Part shown: positions 1 through 20,685 of the stretch, piece after piece
How the letters are laid out: each line of letters starts with the position of its first letter
Position numbering within the stretch: the first letter of the stretch is position 1
DNA from: Lota lota
Lineage: Eukaryota; Chordata; Actinopteri; Gadiformes; Lotidae
Length of the DNA: 64,000 nt
NCBI GenBank assembly: GCA_026745465.1
Contig: JACYXH010000572.1
Location: 2,491,501 to 2,555,500 of the forward strand
Reading direction: 5' to 3'
Made by a program: the position numbers and the translations under genes
The notes under the pieces: generated by a model
Told to the model about the DNA's origin: nothing
The model's input: only the letters and a program-made list of their open reading frames with translations
Databases searched by the model: none

Positions 1-3394
<3,394 letters not shown>

Positions 3395-3650
3395 TACAGG
3401 TTTGTGACTCTGCCTCCCATTTATACGCGCCAGGTGGTGCGGAACACGTCCATTATGCTGACGGGTTGGGAAGGGCAACTGAGCGACATATTATCCTGTT
3501 ACCCTGGATTGGCCATTTCTGCTGTTAATGTAACAGGCATCCCAACACGGATAGACCAACCTTTCTTACCCACGTATCCTTACAACTTCCGCTTTGGCGA
3601 CGCAAGGGAGAATCGTCCTTTTGTAGGTACAAAATAAATCCGCAGATGGT
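3395..3650 (-). promoter_or_regulatory. txndc11: Candidate txndc11 promoter/5' UTR
   Basis: Directly upstream of the txndc11 start codon. Plus-strand ACTTCCGC at 3586-3593 reads GCGGAAGT on the gene strand, a good ETS core as found in TATA-less housekeeping promoters. GGCGACGCAAGG follows. There is no clear TATA box. The transcription start is not determined. Confidence 0.4.
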
Positions 3651-5007
3651 GTTAAACTTGTTTTAACCGACGGTTACTACAAGGAGCTAAAAAACATGTT
3701 GTCATCTGGAATTTATTGTTATGATTGATTTTCCAAATAATAACCATTCTAACTTATTAAGGTCATACATTGTTTGTGCATGTGCGTGTAATGAAAGGAT
3801 GCTACTGCTAGACTATCCCTACTTTGTAGTGACAACACGAACGCAGTTGACACTAGATGGCGACAGCCCTCTTCGGCATGTTTAACTTCGAAGAGGGATA
3901 TTTTAAAACATGTTGCATTTATTGAATTGTTACAACTCCTATATCTATCTATATCAACATAAAAACACCGACGTACCATCAATATTTATAAATCTTTTAT
4001 TTGTTTCCAACATCCAATAACTCGCAATAGCATAATCACAGTTCAATGTTGAGTGTAAATCATGTAAAAAATATGATAACTAGTTGCTTGCCACAAAAAA
4101 TAAATGGAACAGAATTTTGCATGAAATTATTTTCAAAGGAAAATATATTTGTAAAATGCACCTCAACATTCAAGAATGGCTTCTAAAATGCCATTGTTTG
4201 CACCCCCTTTAAATAAACTACAATTTCAGGTTGACATGAAGATGCAACACAACCTTGCCCACATTTTGCAGGTTTGTTTTCAGATACACAGATTAAGCAC
4301 CTAGATCTAAATAGACTAAGGTTACAACCCAGAGCCAGACTTCAAGGATAAGGCTAGCAAAATTCAACTTTTTTTTCAATTAGGTGAAATCCCCTTTATA
4401 AAATAAAATTGCATAGGCAGTTGATATAATGTATATAATTTGGTAATAGACACATACATTTAACAATGTTTGCATGGAACTTGATATTTAACTGTAGATC
4501 AAACTGGGCAAACAATTGCTATCAAACCTCTATGTTTAAGACATTTGTTATTAAAAGTGAAAGGGATTAGGTTGAGGAACATTTTGATGGAGACAACCAT
4601 TTTCCAACCCCCCAGAAATCAGAACGCTGCAAAGTCCTTCGCTTTAAGCAAACACCCCTTGTTGACAATTAACATCCAACATGGTGGGCAAAATGAATAA
4701 CCATCAGCACAATAGTTTTGTTGCACATTGAGGTTGAACATTATGTGCATTATGCAAGTCGATCACAGTAGTAGAAAGTTCATGTCTTCCTCATAATGAT
4801 ACTGTTTCTCTGTAGTCAGTGCACCATTCAAGAAAGTATTTTCTCCAACCAAATCAGTCTCACGCAAGGGTTCAAAACATGACTGGCAAATCAAAAGCAC
4901 GTCCTCTTCAGCAGCGATATTTGTCCGGTTTTCATTTCTATGTAATTTTTTAATGGTACGCAGTGTGATGGCAACGTCGTGGCGTAGACTGAAGCATGCT
5001 TTGTACC
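3651..5007 (-). other. bfar: txndc11-bfar intergenic strip and bfar 3' UTR
   Basis: The two genes are head-to-tail on the minus strand. From the bfar stop at 5008 the sequence is AT-rich and non-coding. Plus-strand TTTATT at 3996-4001 reads AATAAA on the gene strand and would end a 3' UTR of about 1 kb. 3651-3990 contains nothing recognisable. Confidence 0.5.
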
Positions 5008-8000
5008 TTACAGTGCGTGTGTTTCCGGGTGAATCAGTTGCTGCACCACCAGGTCTATGTTAATGATGGGATTGAAATAGAGAGCCCAGTAAAAAAGGCA
5101 GTTGCACACAAACTGCGGGATAAAAGGCCACATGAGAGCAAAGGCAAAGCCCTGCGATGAGATCTTCCAAAAGTGGCTCCACATCCTACTTGGTAGAGTC
5201 CTAGAGGAGGATAAAGGTATCATTGAGTATCGTTTAGTGCAGAGAATGTCATACATTGAGAGACTGAAAATAAATAAATAACTGTCACCACTACATCATT
5301 TTTTTAAATCTTGCAGACAATTTTCTTTAGATTTTCATTATCCCAAATGACTCACAGTGAATTCAGATACTTGGTATTAGGAGCGGGTATAGGCTGCGGA
5401 AGTTAAGAGGATCAAACCCAGTACCTTTCGACTGGGAGTTGAACACCCTAGCCACTGACTACACTATCCTGGGCCCCCTTCCCAAGAAGTGTCTGTACCT
5501 GATCCGGGCTCCGGTGCAGAGCCTCCACAAGGCACAGCCCTCCAGGACAGAAAGCAACATGGCATTAACGATGATGAAGCGGGACGTCCAGTAGTGGACC
5601 GCCAACCAGTCCCAGGAAAACTCTGCAATTAGCTGGTACGGAAGCAGGACGTACTTCACCAGAAACTCTGACCATTGCCGCTGGTTGGGCGCCTGCTAGT
5701 AGAAATATATACACACACACACACAATGATTAACTGGTTAAATATGGATTTAGGAAATATACTGTAATCAAATAACACATTTATTGCTGTTTAACCCTTG
5801 ACATTGAACTCATAGTAAGCACCAGAGTGAAAAAGCCGAAGGACTAATGGAATTTTACCCACATAATTTTGTGCCATCAAATGAACTGCCGGGATAGTAA
5901 CTTATAAACAAGATAAACAAAGTATCTAGACATTATATCTTAATGATATAGCTTGAGGCAAAAAGAAGAAGACTAAAATGCCAAATTACATGGTACAGGT
6001 TTTGAGTTGGAGGTGGGCGGTACCTGTGTGTCGATGAGGCGGCTGCTTTCCTCTGATTGGACAGCATCTGTGACGGCAGGGCAGCAGGTGTGCAGGAAAG
6101 GTAGAAATGTTTCTGTGTAGTCAAAGAGGTACACGTAGAAGAGCGTGAGGCGAGGGGAGCTCTTGAGCGCGTAGAGCAGGAACAGAGACTTCCCTGCGTT
6201 GACCGCCTGGCAGGAAAAGATAAGAGAACAGGAATAGTGATGGAAAAGGATGATAGTTCATTCGTTCATTGGTCGTTATTGGATTGTATGTATATATAGA
6301 ATAAATATAATATAATAAATGATTTTACTGCGTGTCTGGATTTTTTTATGAAGATGGTGCGATCAGCAACGTTGGCATGTAGGCTACATGGGAGATGCTT
6401 ATATTTGTAGCCTACTTTTTGCTTCCTGTGATGTGGCACAAGCCTACTATCCAGATATGCAACGACGTTGCACATTGGCTATCACTTTAAAGGCTGCAGG
6501 TCTCATGTGTTATGATTTTAAGTCATAAAATTTAAACATAGATATGCATGGAGAGCCTACTGACCAGTGGATAAGATACAGTTAAGCTAGTTAAGTATGT
6601 CGTCAGACTACCTTGTACTCCCAGAGGTTCTGGGGTGGTTTGACTCCCAGGATCTTCAATTTGTCCAGTTCAGACAGTATGGCACGTCGATGGACCTGGT
6701 TCTCTACGCTGTAGGGCGGTTTTGATAACTCTTCATCCCCCAGCATCAATAGTAACCTGAGGAAAGACAAACAGTACACCCTTAGCACTCTTTAACCAAT
6801 CAGTTACATTAAGAGTAACATACCTGTGTACATGACTCATTTTAATGAATGCATGTTCCATTTGGCTTTTTAAAAACCGGGTGCCATTTGCCAATACCTT
6901 CCATTGACCTTCTCCTGCTGGATGGATCCCCTGTAGAGCTGTGCCCAGGGCCCCATGTTGTCCAGCCAGGACAGCACCTCCTCTGGGCTCCAGCGGGACA
7001 CAGGCTTACTGATCAGCATATCATGCTGGTCCTCCTCCCCACTGCTGCTCCAGTGGTACACCAGCAGCATCACCTGGCAAAACACAAGCAGAGTGCTATA
7101 AGAGAGAGACTCAACGTCAGGGGTCGGCAAGTAAGTTGGGTTCGGCCATTTTTCTTCTAAGCCTCAAAATGGCGCGCCAGGACACAAATGGAAGCAGAAA
7201 TCCATTGGTCATTTTAAATAAACAAAACTCTTAGTTTAGTTTGTAAGTCCAAAGCACACAGCCTTGTCGGGACAGACACATTATTCCAAAATAGACTTGA
7301 GTCATATTTGAAGTGAGCGAAAGAATACAGCTGTGATTCACGCATGCAATATTGTTCTACAAATATGAGGCAAAATTCACGCTGCCGACAAAACAGAAAA
7401 TAAAAATATTTTAATTAAAATTATCTGGGTGGCAAATAATACTGCTGCCAAACCCTGCAAATAAGTCATGTAGCCGGCAGCTGGTAAAGTGTTTAGAAAA
7501 CCTTTGCTCCGAATTAGATTTGGCACTAGTGGTGTTGATGCAAGTGGACTATTGTAATGTAGCCAAATGGTGGAATTTTCCTGTTTATTTTCTGGATCTC
7601 AGACCAGCTGTGTGTGCATTCATTTGGTAAACAGATATGATTATTTGAGCAGAAAATGAATCCAAGATCTCTCTTCGACATGCATTTAACAGCAGTGTGT
7701 AGAGTATTGTTTTATCGTGCTTATCGTTTACAAATAAGTGTATTATATGTACCAGTGTCAAGCCAGCATAAATAATGAATTCTACGTCCGGTCTGAGATA
7801 TACAAAATTCCCCAAAATAAAAGTCCCCACAGCAATTCGATAGTAGAGGTTTTCTGTGTAAAATATGAATGACAAAAAGAAATAACAAATCTATGGTAAA
7901 ATGTTATGTACATAACATCAATACATATTTTATTTTACATAAACCCGTCATCGGCCTACAGGTCAAATTCATAGGTGACTTGATGACTTGACACAGGTAT

Positions 8001-10483
8001 TAAATGTTTACATGCCACTGTATTATATGCAGACGTGTGAAACTATGAGGCAAGCTATTCAATCCTGATTGTGTCGTCCCTTCTGGCGTAAACAATTTCA
8101 GACCTCACTTCCTTCTCCAAGCTGGAGACTGGAAGGGGTTCGACGGTGGAGGTGAACCTGAGGCTGAAGGTCTGCAGCTAGACCCTTTTCAATCTTTTAG
8201 GGGGTAAAATAATGTCTCTAGAACTCCATTTAGACCCTGGTTCCTGCGGTGGACTTCCTCCAAAGGTTCCTAGTTCCTGGGGAAAGTGCCGGAGGGAGGC
8301 GTTCTAATGCTAACCAATCTAGAAGTGGTGGGATTGGGTAGATTTATTTTGCCATGTCATCACCCTTCATATCTATACAATGTGTTTATGATCAAATTGT
8401 TTACTCGAGCACAAGTTTGTTTACAAGAGCACAAAGTTCTTCATAGATCTAGCATCTTAATTTTGCTCTCAAAGTGCACCAGATTGATGCACTTCACTTT
8501 AAAAAGTATTTTCTTCCAGGAGACCATGCCCCCGGACCCCCCCCTAGAGGGTCCGAGGTCCACCCCCATAGTCTCACACAAGCCTGTGGGAAACACTAAA
8601 CAGTGTTTTATCACGTGGTTAATACTCACACTAATACATATATTTGACATGTATTATGGTTGGCAACCTTGTGCTCATAGTTGTGGTTGTTCTTGGACAT
8701 TAAAATGAAATGTAATTTCATGACATTGGGAAACAGTGCTGTAATCTATTTACATACTGCGCACTGTTCTTCACACACATGCAAATAACTGCCACGAAGC
8801 TAGGCATACAGAGACGTTGCTCCCTACTGCCACATGGACTAACCAAACTGTCCACATGGCATGCAGTGCCCAGTGTTTAAAGGACTATGAAAACTATGTA
8901 GGAAACGTATAAAAATTAAAAATAAACTAAAGTAAACCAACTCATAGAGACTCAAAGACAAAATGATTCACCAATCTATGCCGACATCATTTAGATATTG
9001 CAGTTATCCAATTTGAAACAAGCATACTGATTGATAATTGATCCATAACTGAATCCTGGACAACAGCATTTTTATATGAATTCATGGTAAAATGATATTT
9101 CATGGAAAACATACAAAAGATAAAAAGTCAATATGTGTGTGTCAACTTACAGCCACACATGTGAGCGCAGTCAGTACTCCAGAAAAGAAGAAGCCTGCTC
9201 CTCTATGCTGAGTGGTTTTAGGCCTCCCCTGTGCATCACCATACCTAAAAGAATATACAATGTTTTCTCATCATCCAAAGTTAACATTCCTAAAGTTGGC
9301 TACACAACTTTGCGTCTCACTTCACGTGATAGTGAAGAATTTGTTGTAAGACACTCTTGAAAGAAATGTATTTGGCTTAAAGGAGCATGATTATATGAAG
9401 GTACCATGCATCTTCCAAGACACAATGGGTGTACATCAATGTTCTAGAGATTCGGTGATATTAACAAAACAAAATGGCAAAGGGGAGTGACCGTGGCCAT
9501 GCCTGGCTTCAGCCATGGTTGGAGATGCCACATGGCAATACAGGTTTAAGTATTTACTAATCAAACCTTTGGAATGCCAGCAAACTCCGGGATATTTTGG
9601 GATTTTCCTGGATCTCTGCTCTCCTCTTTTCCACTGCTGTACAGAACAACTTATCTACTGCATCCCTAAGAAGACAAAAAGAGTTTGTTCAGCAGATAGT
9701 TGTATACAGTAGTAAAACAATATATAAAAAAGAGAAAGTAAGCGGTGAATTAAGTGTATGTTTGTTTGAGGAGTATTATGGGCGTTCTCCCCTTTCTGAA
9801 TGGGACACAGATTAACAGTTTGGGTGCAGTCCACCGGAGGGCAACGCACGCAAGAATGAGAGCATTGAACCTCAGATGCTGACAAATAAGTGTTGTTATC
9901 TGTTGTCAAGAGGATGCCCGTCTGACCATCCCAGAAAAGGGTGCGAAGCCAAGTTAAAGGGGAATCATCATGCTTGGTTATTTTCTAATATAAATTGCAA
10001 GTCCGGCTTCATACAAATGTTGAGAAAATATTTTGTTTTCACAGAAACGGTTTTCATATTGATTTTCACAACATGCGTATGAAGCAGTACTCTCCTATTT
10101 AGAAATTAGCTGAGCATGATGGTTTCCATTTATATTTATTATATATATATTTATTGGTTAACATAAACTGGATGAGCTGGATAAGTGTACCTTAGCAATA
10201 TGTTTACTTTTGGAAAGCCCTGCCACTTCTCGCGACACTCAGGGCACTCGTTCTTGTGTGAAGACTCCCACCACAGTGCGAGGCAATGGCGACAGAAGTT
10301 ATGGCCACAGTTCAAGGTGGTGGGGTTCACCAAGATGTCATAACAACAGTGACAGGAGAATTCACTTTCTGAGATCGCACTTTTGGTGGTGCTCGACTCA
10401 AAGGGATGAGATGAGTCCGGAGGGCCAGCCCTTAACTCTCCATGGCTGTAATCATCTGTCTCCATCTGTAGATAGTTTTGCAT
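5008..10483 (-). CDS. bfar: Bifunctional apoptosis regulator (RING-SAM-TM E3 ligase), 8 coding exons, 458 aa
   Basis: ER-anchored RING E3 ubiquitin ligase that restrains apoptosis through BI-1, BCL-2 and caspase-8 partners (family knowledge). Coding exons: 10483-10191, 9665-9567, 9244-9151, 7073-6898, 6756-6612, 6206-6024, 5692-5499, 5200-5008 (stop included), 1377 nt with consistent phases. Exon 1 holds the RING: SEFSCHCCYDILVNPTTLNC, CGHNFCRHC and CPECREKW. Exon 3 carries GFFFSGVLTALTCVA, a membrane segment completed by VMLLVYHW in exon 4. A SAM domain follows (WSPEEVLSWLDNMGPWAQLY to GVKPPQNLWEYK). Exons 6-8 hold hydrophobic segments, including PQFVCNCLFYWALYFNPIIN near the C-terminus. Length is close to the human 450 aa. 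The start ATG follows an acceptor (CTCCAG at 10491), so a non-coding first exon lies upstream. Intron 3 (7074-9150) is the largest. Confidence 0.95.
5373..5473 (-). mobile_element. tRNA-derived SINE remnant (family 1)
   Basis: On the minus strand: GTGGCTAGGGTGTTCAACTC, then AAAGGTACTGGGTTTGATCC, which fits a tRNA B box (GGTTTGATCC). Only the head and a short part of the core remain. It lies in the last bfar intron and touches the exon 7 donor region. Confidence 0.6.
6612..7073 (-). other. bfar: bfar SAM-domain exons
   Basis: Two exons (7073-6898 and 6756-6612) encode the end of a membrane segment and a SAM-like helical domain containing WSPEEVLSWLDNMGPW and LGDEELSKPPYSVENQ. The second ends PPQNLWEYK. 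SAM domains mediate protein-protein contacts. Confidence 0.8.
7100..9140. other. bfar intron 3; possible decayed repeat at 8170-8600
   Basis: No coding signal. The block at about 8170-8600 (GGTTCCTAGTTCCTGG, CCCCCGGACCCCCCCCTAG, GTGGGAAACACT) resembles dispersed teleost repeats but I cannot name the family. The rest is unremarkable AT-rich intron. Confidence 0.3.
10191..10483 (-). other. bfar: bfar RING-finger exon
   Basis: The zinc ligands CHCC, CGH, CRHC and CPEC are all present with normal RING spacing. The ATG at 10483 lies 7 nt inside the exon, after the acceptor at 10491-10492. The donor is CTAAG|GTACAC. The residues before the RING are poorly conserved, as is usual for this protein. 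Confidence 0.9.
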
Positions 10484-10696
10484 TTCCACTCTGGAGAAAG
10501 GAAGACAAGGAATCAAATATGAAACATTGGACCAAATAAGAGCCCCATTGAATGAGGTACAGATATGAAGTTAGTGATTATTTAGAAGCTAATCCTAAAC
10601 TGTGCCGGAGTAATTGTTGACATCAACAAACAATAGCTACGGATCACCCTTCTTTTTAATACGTTGGTTAAATTAGCCAACTGGCTCCCTGGTGCC

Positions 10697-11250
10697 GCCA
10701 GGACTACTTGGACCTGAACACTCTGAAAACTGTAGCGATAGTAGCAGACATCAGCAGGAGCCCAGCTCCAACTGCCCGACTGATTGTGTGTGACTCCCCA
10801 GTTATAACTGTGGAGTCATTCAGATTCCAGGGGACAATAATCTCACAGGACCTCAGGTGGGGATCACACCCTCCACCATCAAGAAGAACCAGCAGAGGAG
10901 GTTCTTCCTGTGTCAGCTGAACAAATGAAACCTGCCACAGAAAATGATTGTCCAGTTCTACAGGCCATCATTAAGTCCATCCTCAACTCATGTAAGGCAG
11001 ACTGCAGCGGATAATTTGGTCAGCCGAGAAAGTAATAGGCTTCAACCTCATGTCTCTCCTGGACCTGTACCACCCCAGGACTAGGAATAGAGCAGGATAG
11101 ATCATCGCTGGTCCTTCCCATCCTGGTCACACCCTCTTTCAGACTTCCATTTGGAAAAAGGTTTCGGTCTATCAAGATCAAAACCTTGCTTGGGTTGCGC
11201 TACCTGAACAGTTTCTACCCAATGGCAGTGGGGCCCACAAACAACCCACC
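10697..11250 (+). mobile_element. Decayed non-LTR retrotransposon (L2/Rex1-like) ORF2 3' end
   Basis: Broken translations in shifting frames give reverse-transcriptase C-terminal motifs: DLNTLKTV (usual L..N..KT), VESFRFQGTIISQDLRW, RRFFLCQLN-like, QFYR..IKSIL, LDLYHPRTRNRAG, DPSHPGHTLF-like, and finally LRYLNSFYPMAV. These are the typical endings of fish L2/Rex1-type LINEs. Several frameshifts and stops make it inactive. A CCCTCCCCC tract and a CA repeat follow. It lies upstream of the first coding exon of bfar, probably in its 5' intron. Confidence 0.75.
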
Positions 11251-11294
11251 TGCCTCTAACTTCCTCTGGGACTCCCCCGGGACTCCCCCGCCCT

Positions 11295-11317
11295 CCCCCC
11301 CCCCCCCCCCCCCCATG

Positions 11318-11407
<90 letters not shown>
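11295..11407. repeat. Poly-C run followed by (CA)n
   Basis: A run of about 20 C (11295-11314), then CA repeats to 11407, directly after the LINE remnant. Confidence 0.95.
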
Positions 11408-11409
<2 letters not shown>

Positions 11410-12539
11410 TACGTCCCATGTTCCTGCAACACCACCAACTCTTAGCTCCCATGCAAAATAAACATGAACAATACAAATGCATAAACATAGGCACAAGTTA
11501 ATCTATATTTATTTATTTATATTAACTATAGTGTACATGTCTCATATTTATTTCATAGCCTCAGCCATCTTATTGCCCCTTCCTGCCTACACAATTGATT
11601 GTTCTCAATAACTTAGGGTGAAACTATCGTTGTATATATTTTGTTTTAAGTTTTCTTTAATATTTTGCTTCTATCGTGTTGCTTTCTGTCTTATATGCAC
11701 CAACCTCACTTTCCTTGTATGCGCAAATATACAAAATAGAATAATTCTGATTCTGATACGTTGCGTATGATAAATGCATATATCGTACAACACAACATAG
11801 ATTCGATAAGATATTGTAACGGTTCTAGGTTGCGTTGTTTGTGTGCATAAGTATTTTGCTTCTACTGTTTACATGCTATAGTATAACATTTTAAAGAGTA
11901 ATCATTTAGATACATTAACGTTATACCAGTAACGTTAGGCTTCGAGCCCCGTTTGAAACTCGACGGGTCACAAACGAGGCACTTGATTTTATAACGTCCA
12001 GAACCCCTGACCTGTCACGACCAGAAATGGCAGCTTTTGGACCTTGTCCAAGTTTAGATTCACCCAAATCACTTTCAAATGTCAAGCTCTGTTCTTCTAC
12101 GCCTCATTAGCTAGTTCTACGGTGTTTTCAAAATCGTAAACTGTGGAAGCTAACGTTCCATTTCCTAAACGTTGTCCACCTGCATCTAATGTTGTCTCAC
12201 AGGCCCAGGTAAGCAATGGTGCAGAAAGACGTACGTTATTATCTCACGAAGCAGTTTGTTGGTTACGAACAAGTCTGACCCACCACATGTTAACAACCTT
12301 TGACATCCATTTTCAATTGACTCACTGGTCACAGTTACTATCAACAATGTCAAGTAAGCGTAAAAATAAAACTGCTCATTCGTATTCCGGGCCTGATTTG
12401 ATCGTGGTTTCAAATGTCAAAAGTACATTACCTCAGAAGTAGTCTCTGTGAAGGGTCAAATTGTGGAAACACATTTGGCTAGTTATCTATTACTCCTATT
12501 TGGGAGAGATTCTAGATAGTTGCCGCAACATAGAGAAAA

Positions 12540-12670
12540 TACTTCCGTCTGACAGTCGCCATGGCTGAGAGTGCTAAGGGAAGCACGACGTAAACTCAGT
12601 AAATCACGTGGAGTTTGGACCACACGCGCCTGCGCCAATTTTCCGGTTACTTCTGTGCGTAGCTATTTAG
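12540..12670. promoter_or_regulatory. bfar: Candidate bfar promoter
   Basis: This is the only GC-richer patch between bfar and the zinc-finger gene on this side. It has ACTTCCGTC and TTCCGGTT (ETS-like), ATCACGTGG (E-box), a CGCGCCTGCGCC stretch close to an NRF1 site, and CCAAT within CGCCAATT. Position fits an untranslated first exon of bfar, but no transcript evidence is available. Confidence 0.3.
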
Positions 12671-14629
12671 AGAGAATCTAAATGGCTCTGCTTCGGTCCA
12701 TACACGATCCGTACCTTCTGCCGGACTCATAATGCACATGCGTGATAGCCAGTGTACATGTGCGGTACGGATTAGGCAGGAGGTACAGATCCCTCTAGCT
12801 GTGTGCTTGGCTGCCCATTCATGATCATGCCATTCATATAGATTTGTTCAGTACACCAATGTTAAATATGAATAAATAAATGTTTGTTGCGCAAAACCAT
12901 TGTTTTAATGAAAGGGGAAAAAACATGAAGAGCAAACTTCAATAGGAAACAAAACTATGAATAATAGGTTTTGGAGAGTAACATGGAGAGTTAATGGAGA
13001 GGAATAGTAAATGTTTTGGTTAATGGAGAGTAACATGGGTTCAAAAAAGGTTAAGTAGTAGTAGTTAAGTAGAGAAGGAAGAGAACAAGGACATTGGTAA
13101 CTCGCTATATTTAAGCCCATACATTGCAAGTCATCGCCAACTTATACACAATGTTTAAAAAAAGTACATATTCCAGTATAATTGAATTGCAAAATAAAAT
13201 GCTATATCCATAGTTTTCTGTATTCTTACTTTGGAAGTACAAATATATACTTTTATTTTATATTCAAACAATGCTTGCAAAAAGTGTTTATCCTAATACC
13301 ATTCAATGTTCCCTTCTCTCAGGCATCAACCGGTCTCCCAGGTATCAACCAGAGCAAGGTGAAACTATCACAATGTACATCTACTGTGCTGACTGTTGGC
13401 AGCCCTTCTATTGTAGATCCTCTGTCCTCGCTGCTCACACGTGGATAGCTTGGTGGAACAACAGAACACATGTGCTGGCCCTCTCTATCACCCGAACAGC
13501 AGGAAGACTTTCACACATCCAAGCTGACTGCACACCACATTTCCAGTTCCAGGCACGTTATCTGCAGATTTTGCATCTGAGAAATGTATTCTCACAAAAT
13601 AGTAACCTGCAATCTGGAACAGTAGGTGGCACCATATCACAACACCCAGCCTTTGCAGGGAGGTAAAGAATGGGTAGGCTATCATGCCTGACCGTCACCA
13701 CTGAGTAGCCTTTATTTATTTATATAAACCAGATTTATTTCAGGTGGCAAATAAAAACACATTTGTAGAACATTCATTTAATGTGTTACATTACAGATAT
13801 GAATGTTTTTTTTCAAGTGACATTTAATTAAAATACGTTTGTATTCTTAAACAAAACAATGGCAGTACTTTTGGCATAAACAACGACAGACATATTTAAG
13901 ATTAGGATTTGGTGATACTTAACGACTGATGTCACAAGACCTGCGGATGTTATGTAACCCGAAAAGCAGAAGTAGATTAAGAAATGGTGACTTTCTAAAC
14001 AGTGGCAATAAAACATCGAACTGGACTAGTATTGAAAGTTCAACAAAACTACACTGTGGTCCAACCACAACTGATTGAATTTAATATAGTGTAAAGCCAC
14101 AGCTAAATGGCACAGCAACCATGGATCGCAATTGGCATTAAAATACGCTCATGCTCATAATGCCAAAAATATTAAAATGTTCACAAAATAATTTATATTT
14201 AATTATCAATGATGCTAGCATTAGAAATTAAACTACTATATGCAAGGTTTTTATTCCCTGGGAGGGTAACTGTTAGTCAAGCACATGTTGCACTGAATGA
14301 AAAGTACAATTTCAACAAGTTCAAATAAACAACCAGTGATGAAAATACTTTAAACTATTAGTTCATTTTATGTGTGTTTGTTGTGTTTTTTTGCTGAGCA
14401 TTTTGCCAACTGGTTCTGCTGATGTTGAAAGAACTCATAACAGATGCGTTTTATGCTTTGCATATTTGGCAGGGGAATGTATAAACAAGACAATTATCTC
14501 AAGTTAAGTCTACAATCAAATACTTACTTACTGTGCAATATATGTATATTGTATACTGTTGCGTTCACATACCTCCATGAGAACTTCGTGCATAACGTAC
14601 GTGAGATTCGCAACAGTATGTGGCGCAAC

Positions 14630-14720
14630 AGCAGGGAAATGCCAAGGCTTTTATTTAGAAGGTGAACCGGAAGATGTTGTGCTAACGTAAACTGGAGCTA
14701 TGTTGTCTACCATTCAACGC
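14630..14720 (+). promoter_or_regulatory. Candidate zinc-finger gene promoter
   Basis: Contains ACCGGAAG (14666-14673), the canonical ETS core. It would require an untranslated first exon spliced to the acceptor near 16273. Weak, from motif and position only. Confidence 0.25.
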
Positions 14721-15107
14721 TTTGCAGATAACATGTTGGATAGCTCTAAAAGCACTAATATATGGTGTAATCATAACAAATAAAAATGAAAAGACACGAG
14801 GATATTTCCAATTATTTATGAGTGAACGCATGTCAATCGGGTACTTTCCGTCCAAGGAATATCAATGTTGAGGTTGGTTAAAGCTCTATTGTCTTGCTAG
14901 CTAATTTTAGCTTTTGTTTTTATGTCAGCTTAATGTAACAGCATCCTAAATTATTCTGCTTTCGTTTCTATTGCCAGTCCCTTTTTCAATGAAGTGCTAA
15001 TGATGACAGTGTACTGACGACACAAAATACGAACACATGAAACCTTTTTTTTGACAAGACAGTGGACAGTTGACTGCTGGTCAACGTCATGAATGAGACA
15101 TTTAGGT

Positions 15108-15108
<1 letters not shown>

Positions 15109-15143
<35 letters not shown>
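15109..15143. repeat. (AAT)n microsatellite
   Basis: About twelve uninterrupted AAT units. Confidence 0.95.
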
Positions 15144-15144
<1 letters not shown>

Positions 15145-15734
15145 TTACAGGGTGTGATAGCAAAGGGTACTCAGGCATGCGTATAGTCAATTAAATGGTG
15201 ATTTGTCGATGTCAAATGATAGTCAGGGTCTAAAGACGAGTGATTAAGATGAGGCTATAATGTGTACTTTAACTGCTCTATCTAACAATTCAAACAACAC
15301 TATTGCAGATGTAAGATGGAGGTATCTGACTCTAGTTCTCTCCTTGCTACTCGTCATCTCGCCTCTAACAGTTGCTTTCGATACAGTTCATATGTTGGCT
15401 ATAATAATACAACTTGGACAGATATCACTCGGATAGGATCAGTCGTTCCGTGCAGAAATATGCCCAGATACAAGTTGTCATCATGACAAATGATTGGTTC
15501 CGGGGAATGGATATATGTGTAAATTCGTGCGCAGTATAATATTTTTATGAAGCGCATACGTCGCTTCCGTACATGAGTACATTACATATACATGTTGTTT
15601 ATTGTAAGAGCTGTATATAACACAACTGTGTGTGGTCATTAATGTTTTAATCTGATATATGTCTTTGTATTTAATTATTGTGGTGTAACATGAAATGATC
15701 ATACATAAGAAACAACATTTGCAGATACACACAA

Positions 15735-15826
15735 AAGGGATACACATTGTTGACGTTGTCTGACATTGTCAAACATTGTTAAACACTTGTACACAATGGA
15801 TAGACATTGTTGACATTGTCAAATAC
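15735..15826. repeat. Degenerate short direct repeat (ACATTGTTGAC-type)
   Basis: ACATTGTTGACGTTGTC, GACATTGTCAAACATTG and GACATTGTTGACATTGTC follow one another with variation. It appears to be an old simple tandem array. Confidence 0.6.
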
Positions 15827-16345
15827 TGTATTGGATTTACATTCTCGTTATAAGCTTTATAGCCTGCATAAAATTAACCTATATAGCAGCAGGGATCTTT
15901 GCTGTATTAGTTATGAAAGGTCTCCAGCAGTAATCTAATACTATGAAGGTTTGTTGATCTTCTCAACTTTTATGAAAATAAAAGTATAAGGCCCAATTTA
16001 TGTATGTGTTACTTACCAATGTATTTTTCCGATTTCTATTGCATTATCATCCTTCAAAGGACTTTATTTATTTACCACATGTAGGCCTAGCATGTAAGAA
16101 GTACGCCTAATTATTCGAAATGGTTCCAGTCATACAGTACATTAATGTGCACATCTCAGTTCGTTTAGCACTGAATCAACAGCTTATGTTAACACAGAGT
16201 GCATTTAAACACGCTCACCACCTGATCCATCTTGCGAAACTTCTGTTCAGTGCTTCACATTGTCTTTTACAGTAATGCTGAATTTCACTGACTGTCATGT
16301 ATTCACCCCTGGCTGTGCTATACAAGGTGATTCACCAATTGAACG

Positions 16346-20685
<4,340 letters not shown>

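Larger units (their letters stand above)
12671..16345. other. Intergenic region between bfar and the zinc-finger gene
   Basis: AT-rich with no protein-coding exon that I can support. It contains an (AAT)n run at 15109-15143, a degenerate GACATTGTCAAACATTGT repeat at 15735-15826, and a possible 5' UTR acceptor at 16273 (CTTTTACAG). Confidence 0.5.

Noticed and set aside
8286..8708. 140-aa open frame in the large bfar intron
   Set aside because: Falls in a probable dispersed repeat; no domain, no splice support.
13271..13666. 131-aa open frame in the bfar-zinc-finger interval
   Set aside because: No recognisable domain, no splice-consistent neighbours, composition like random sequence.
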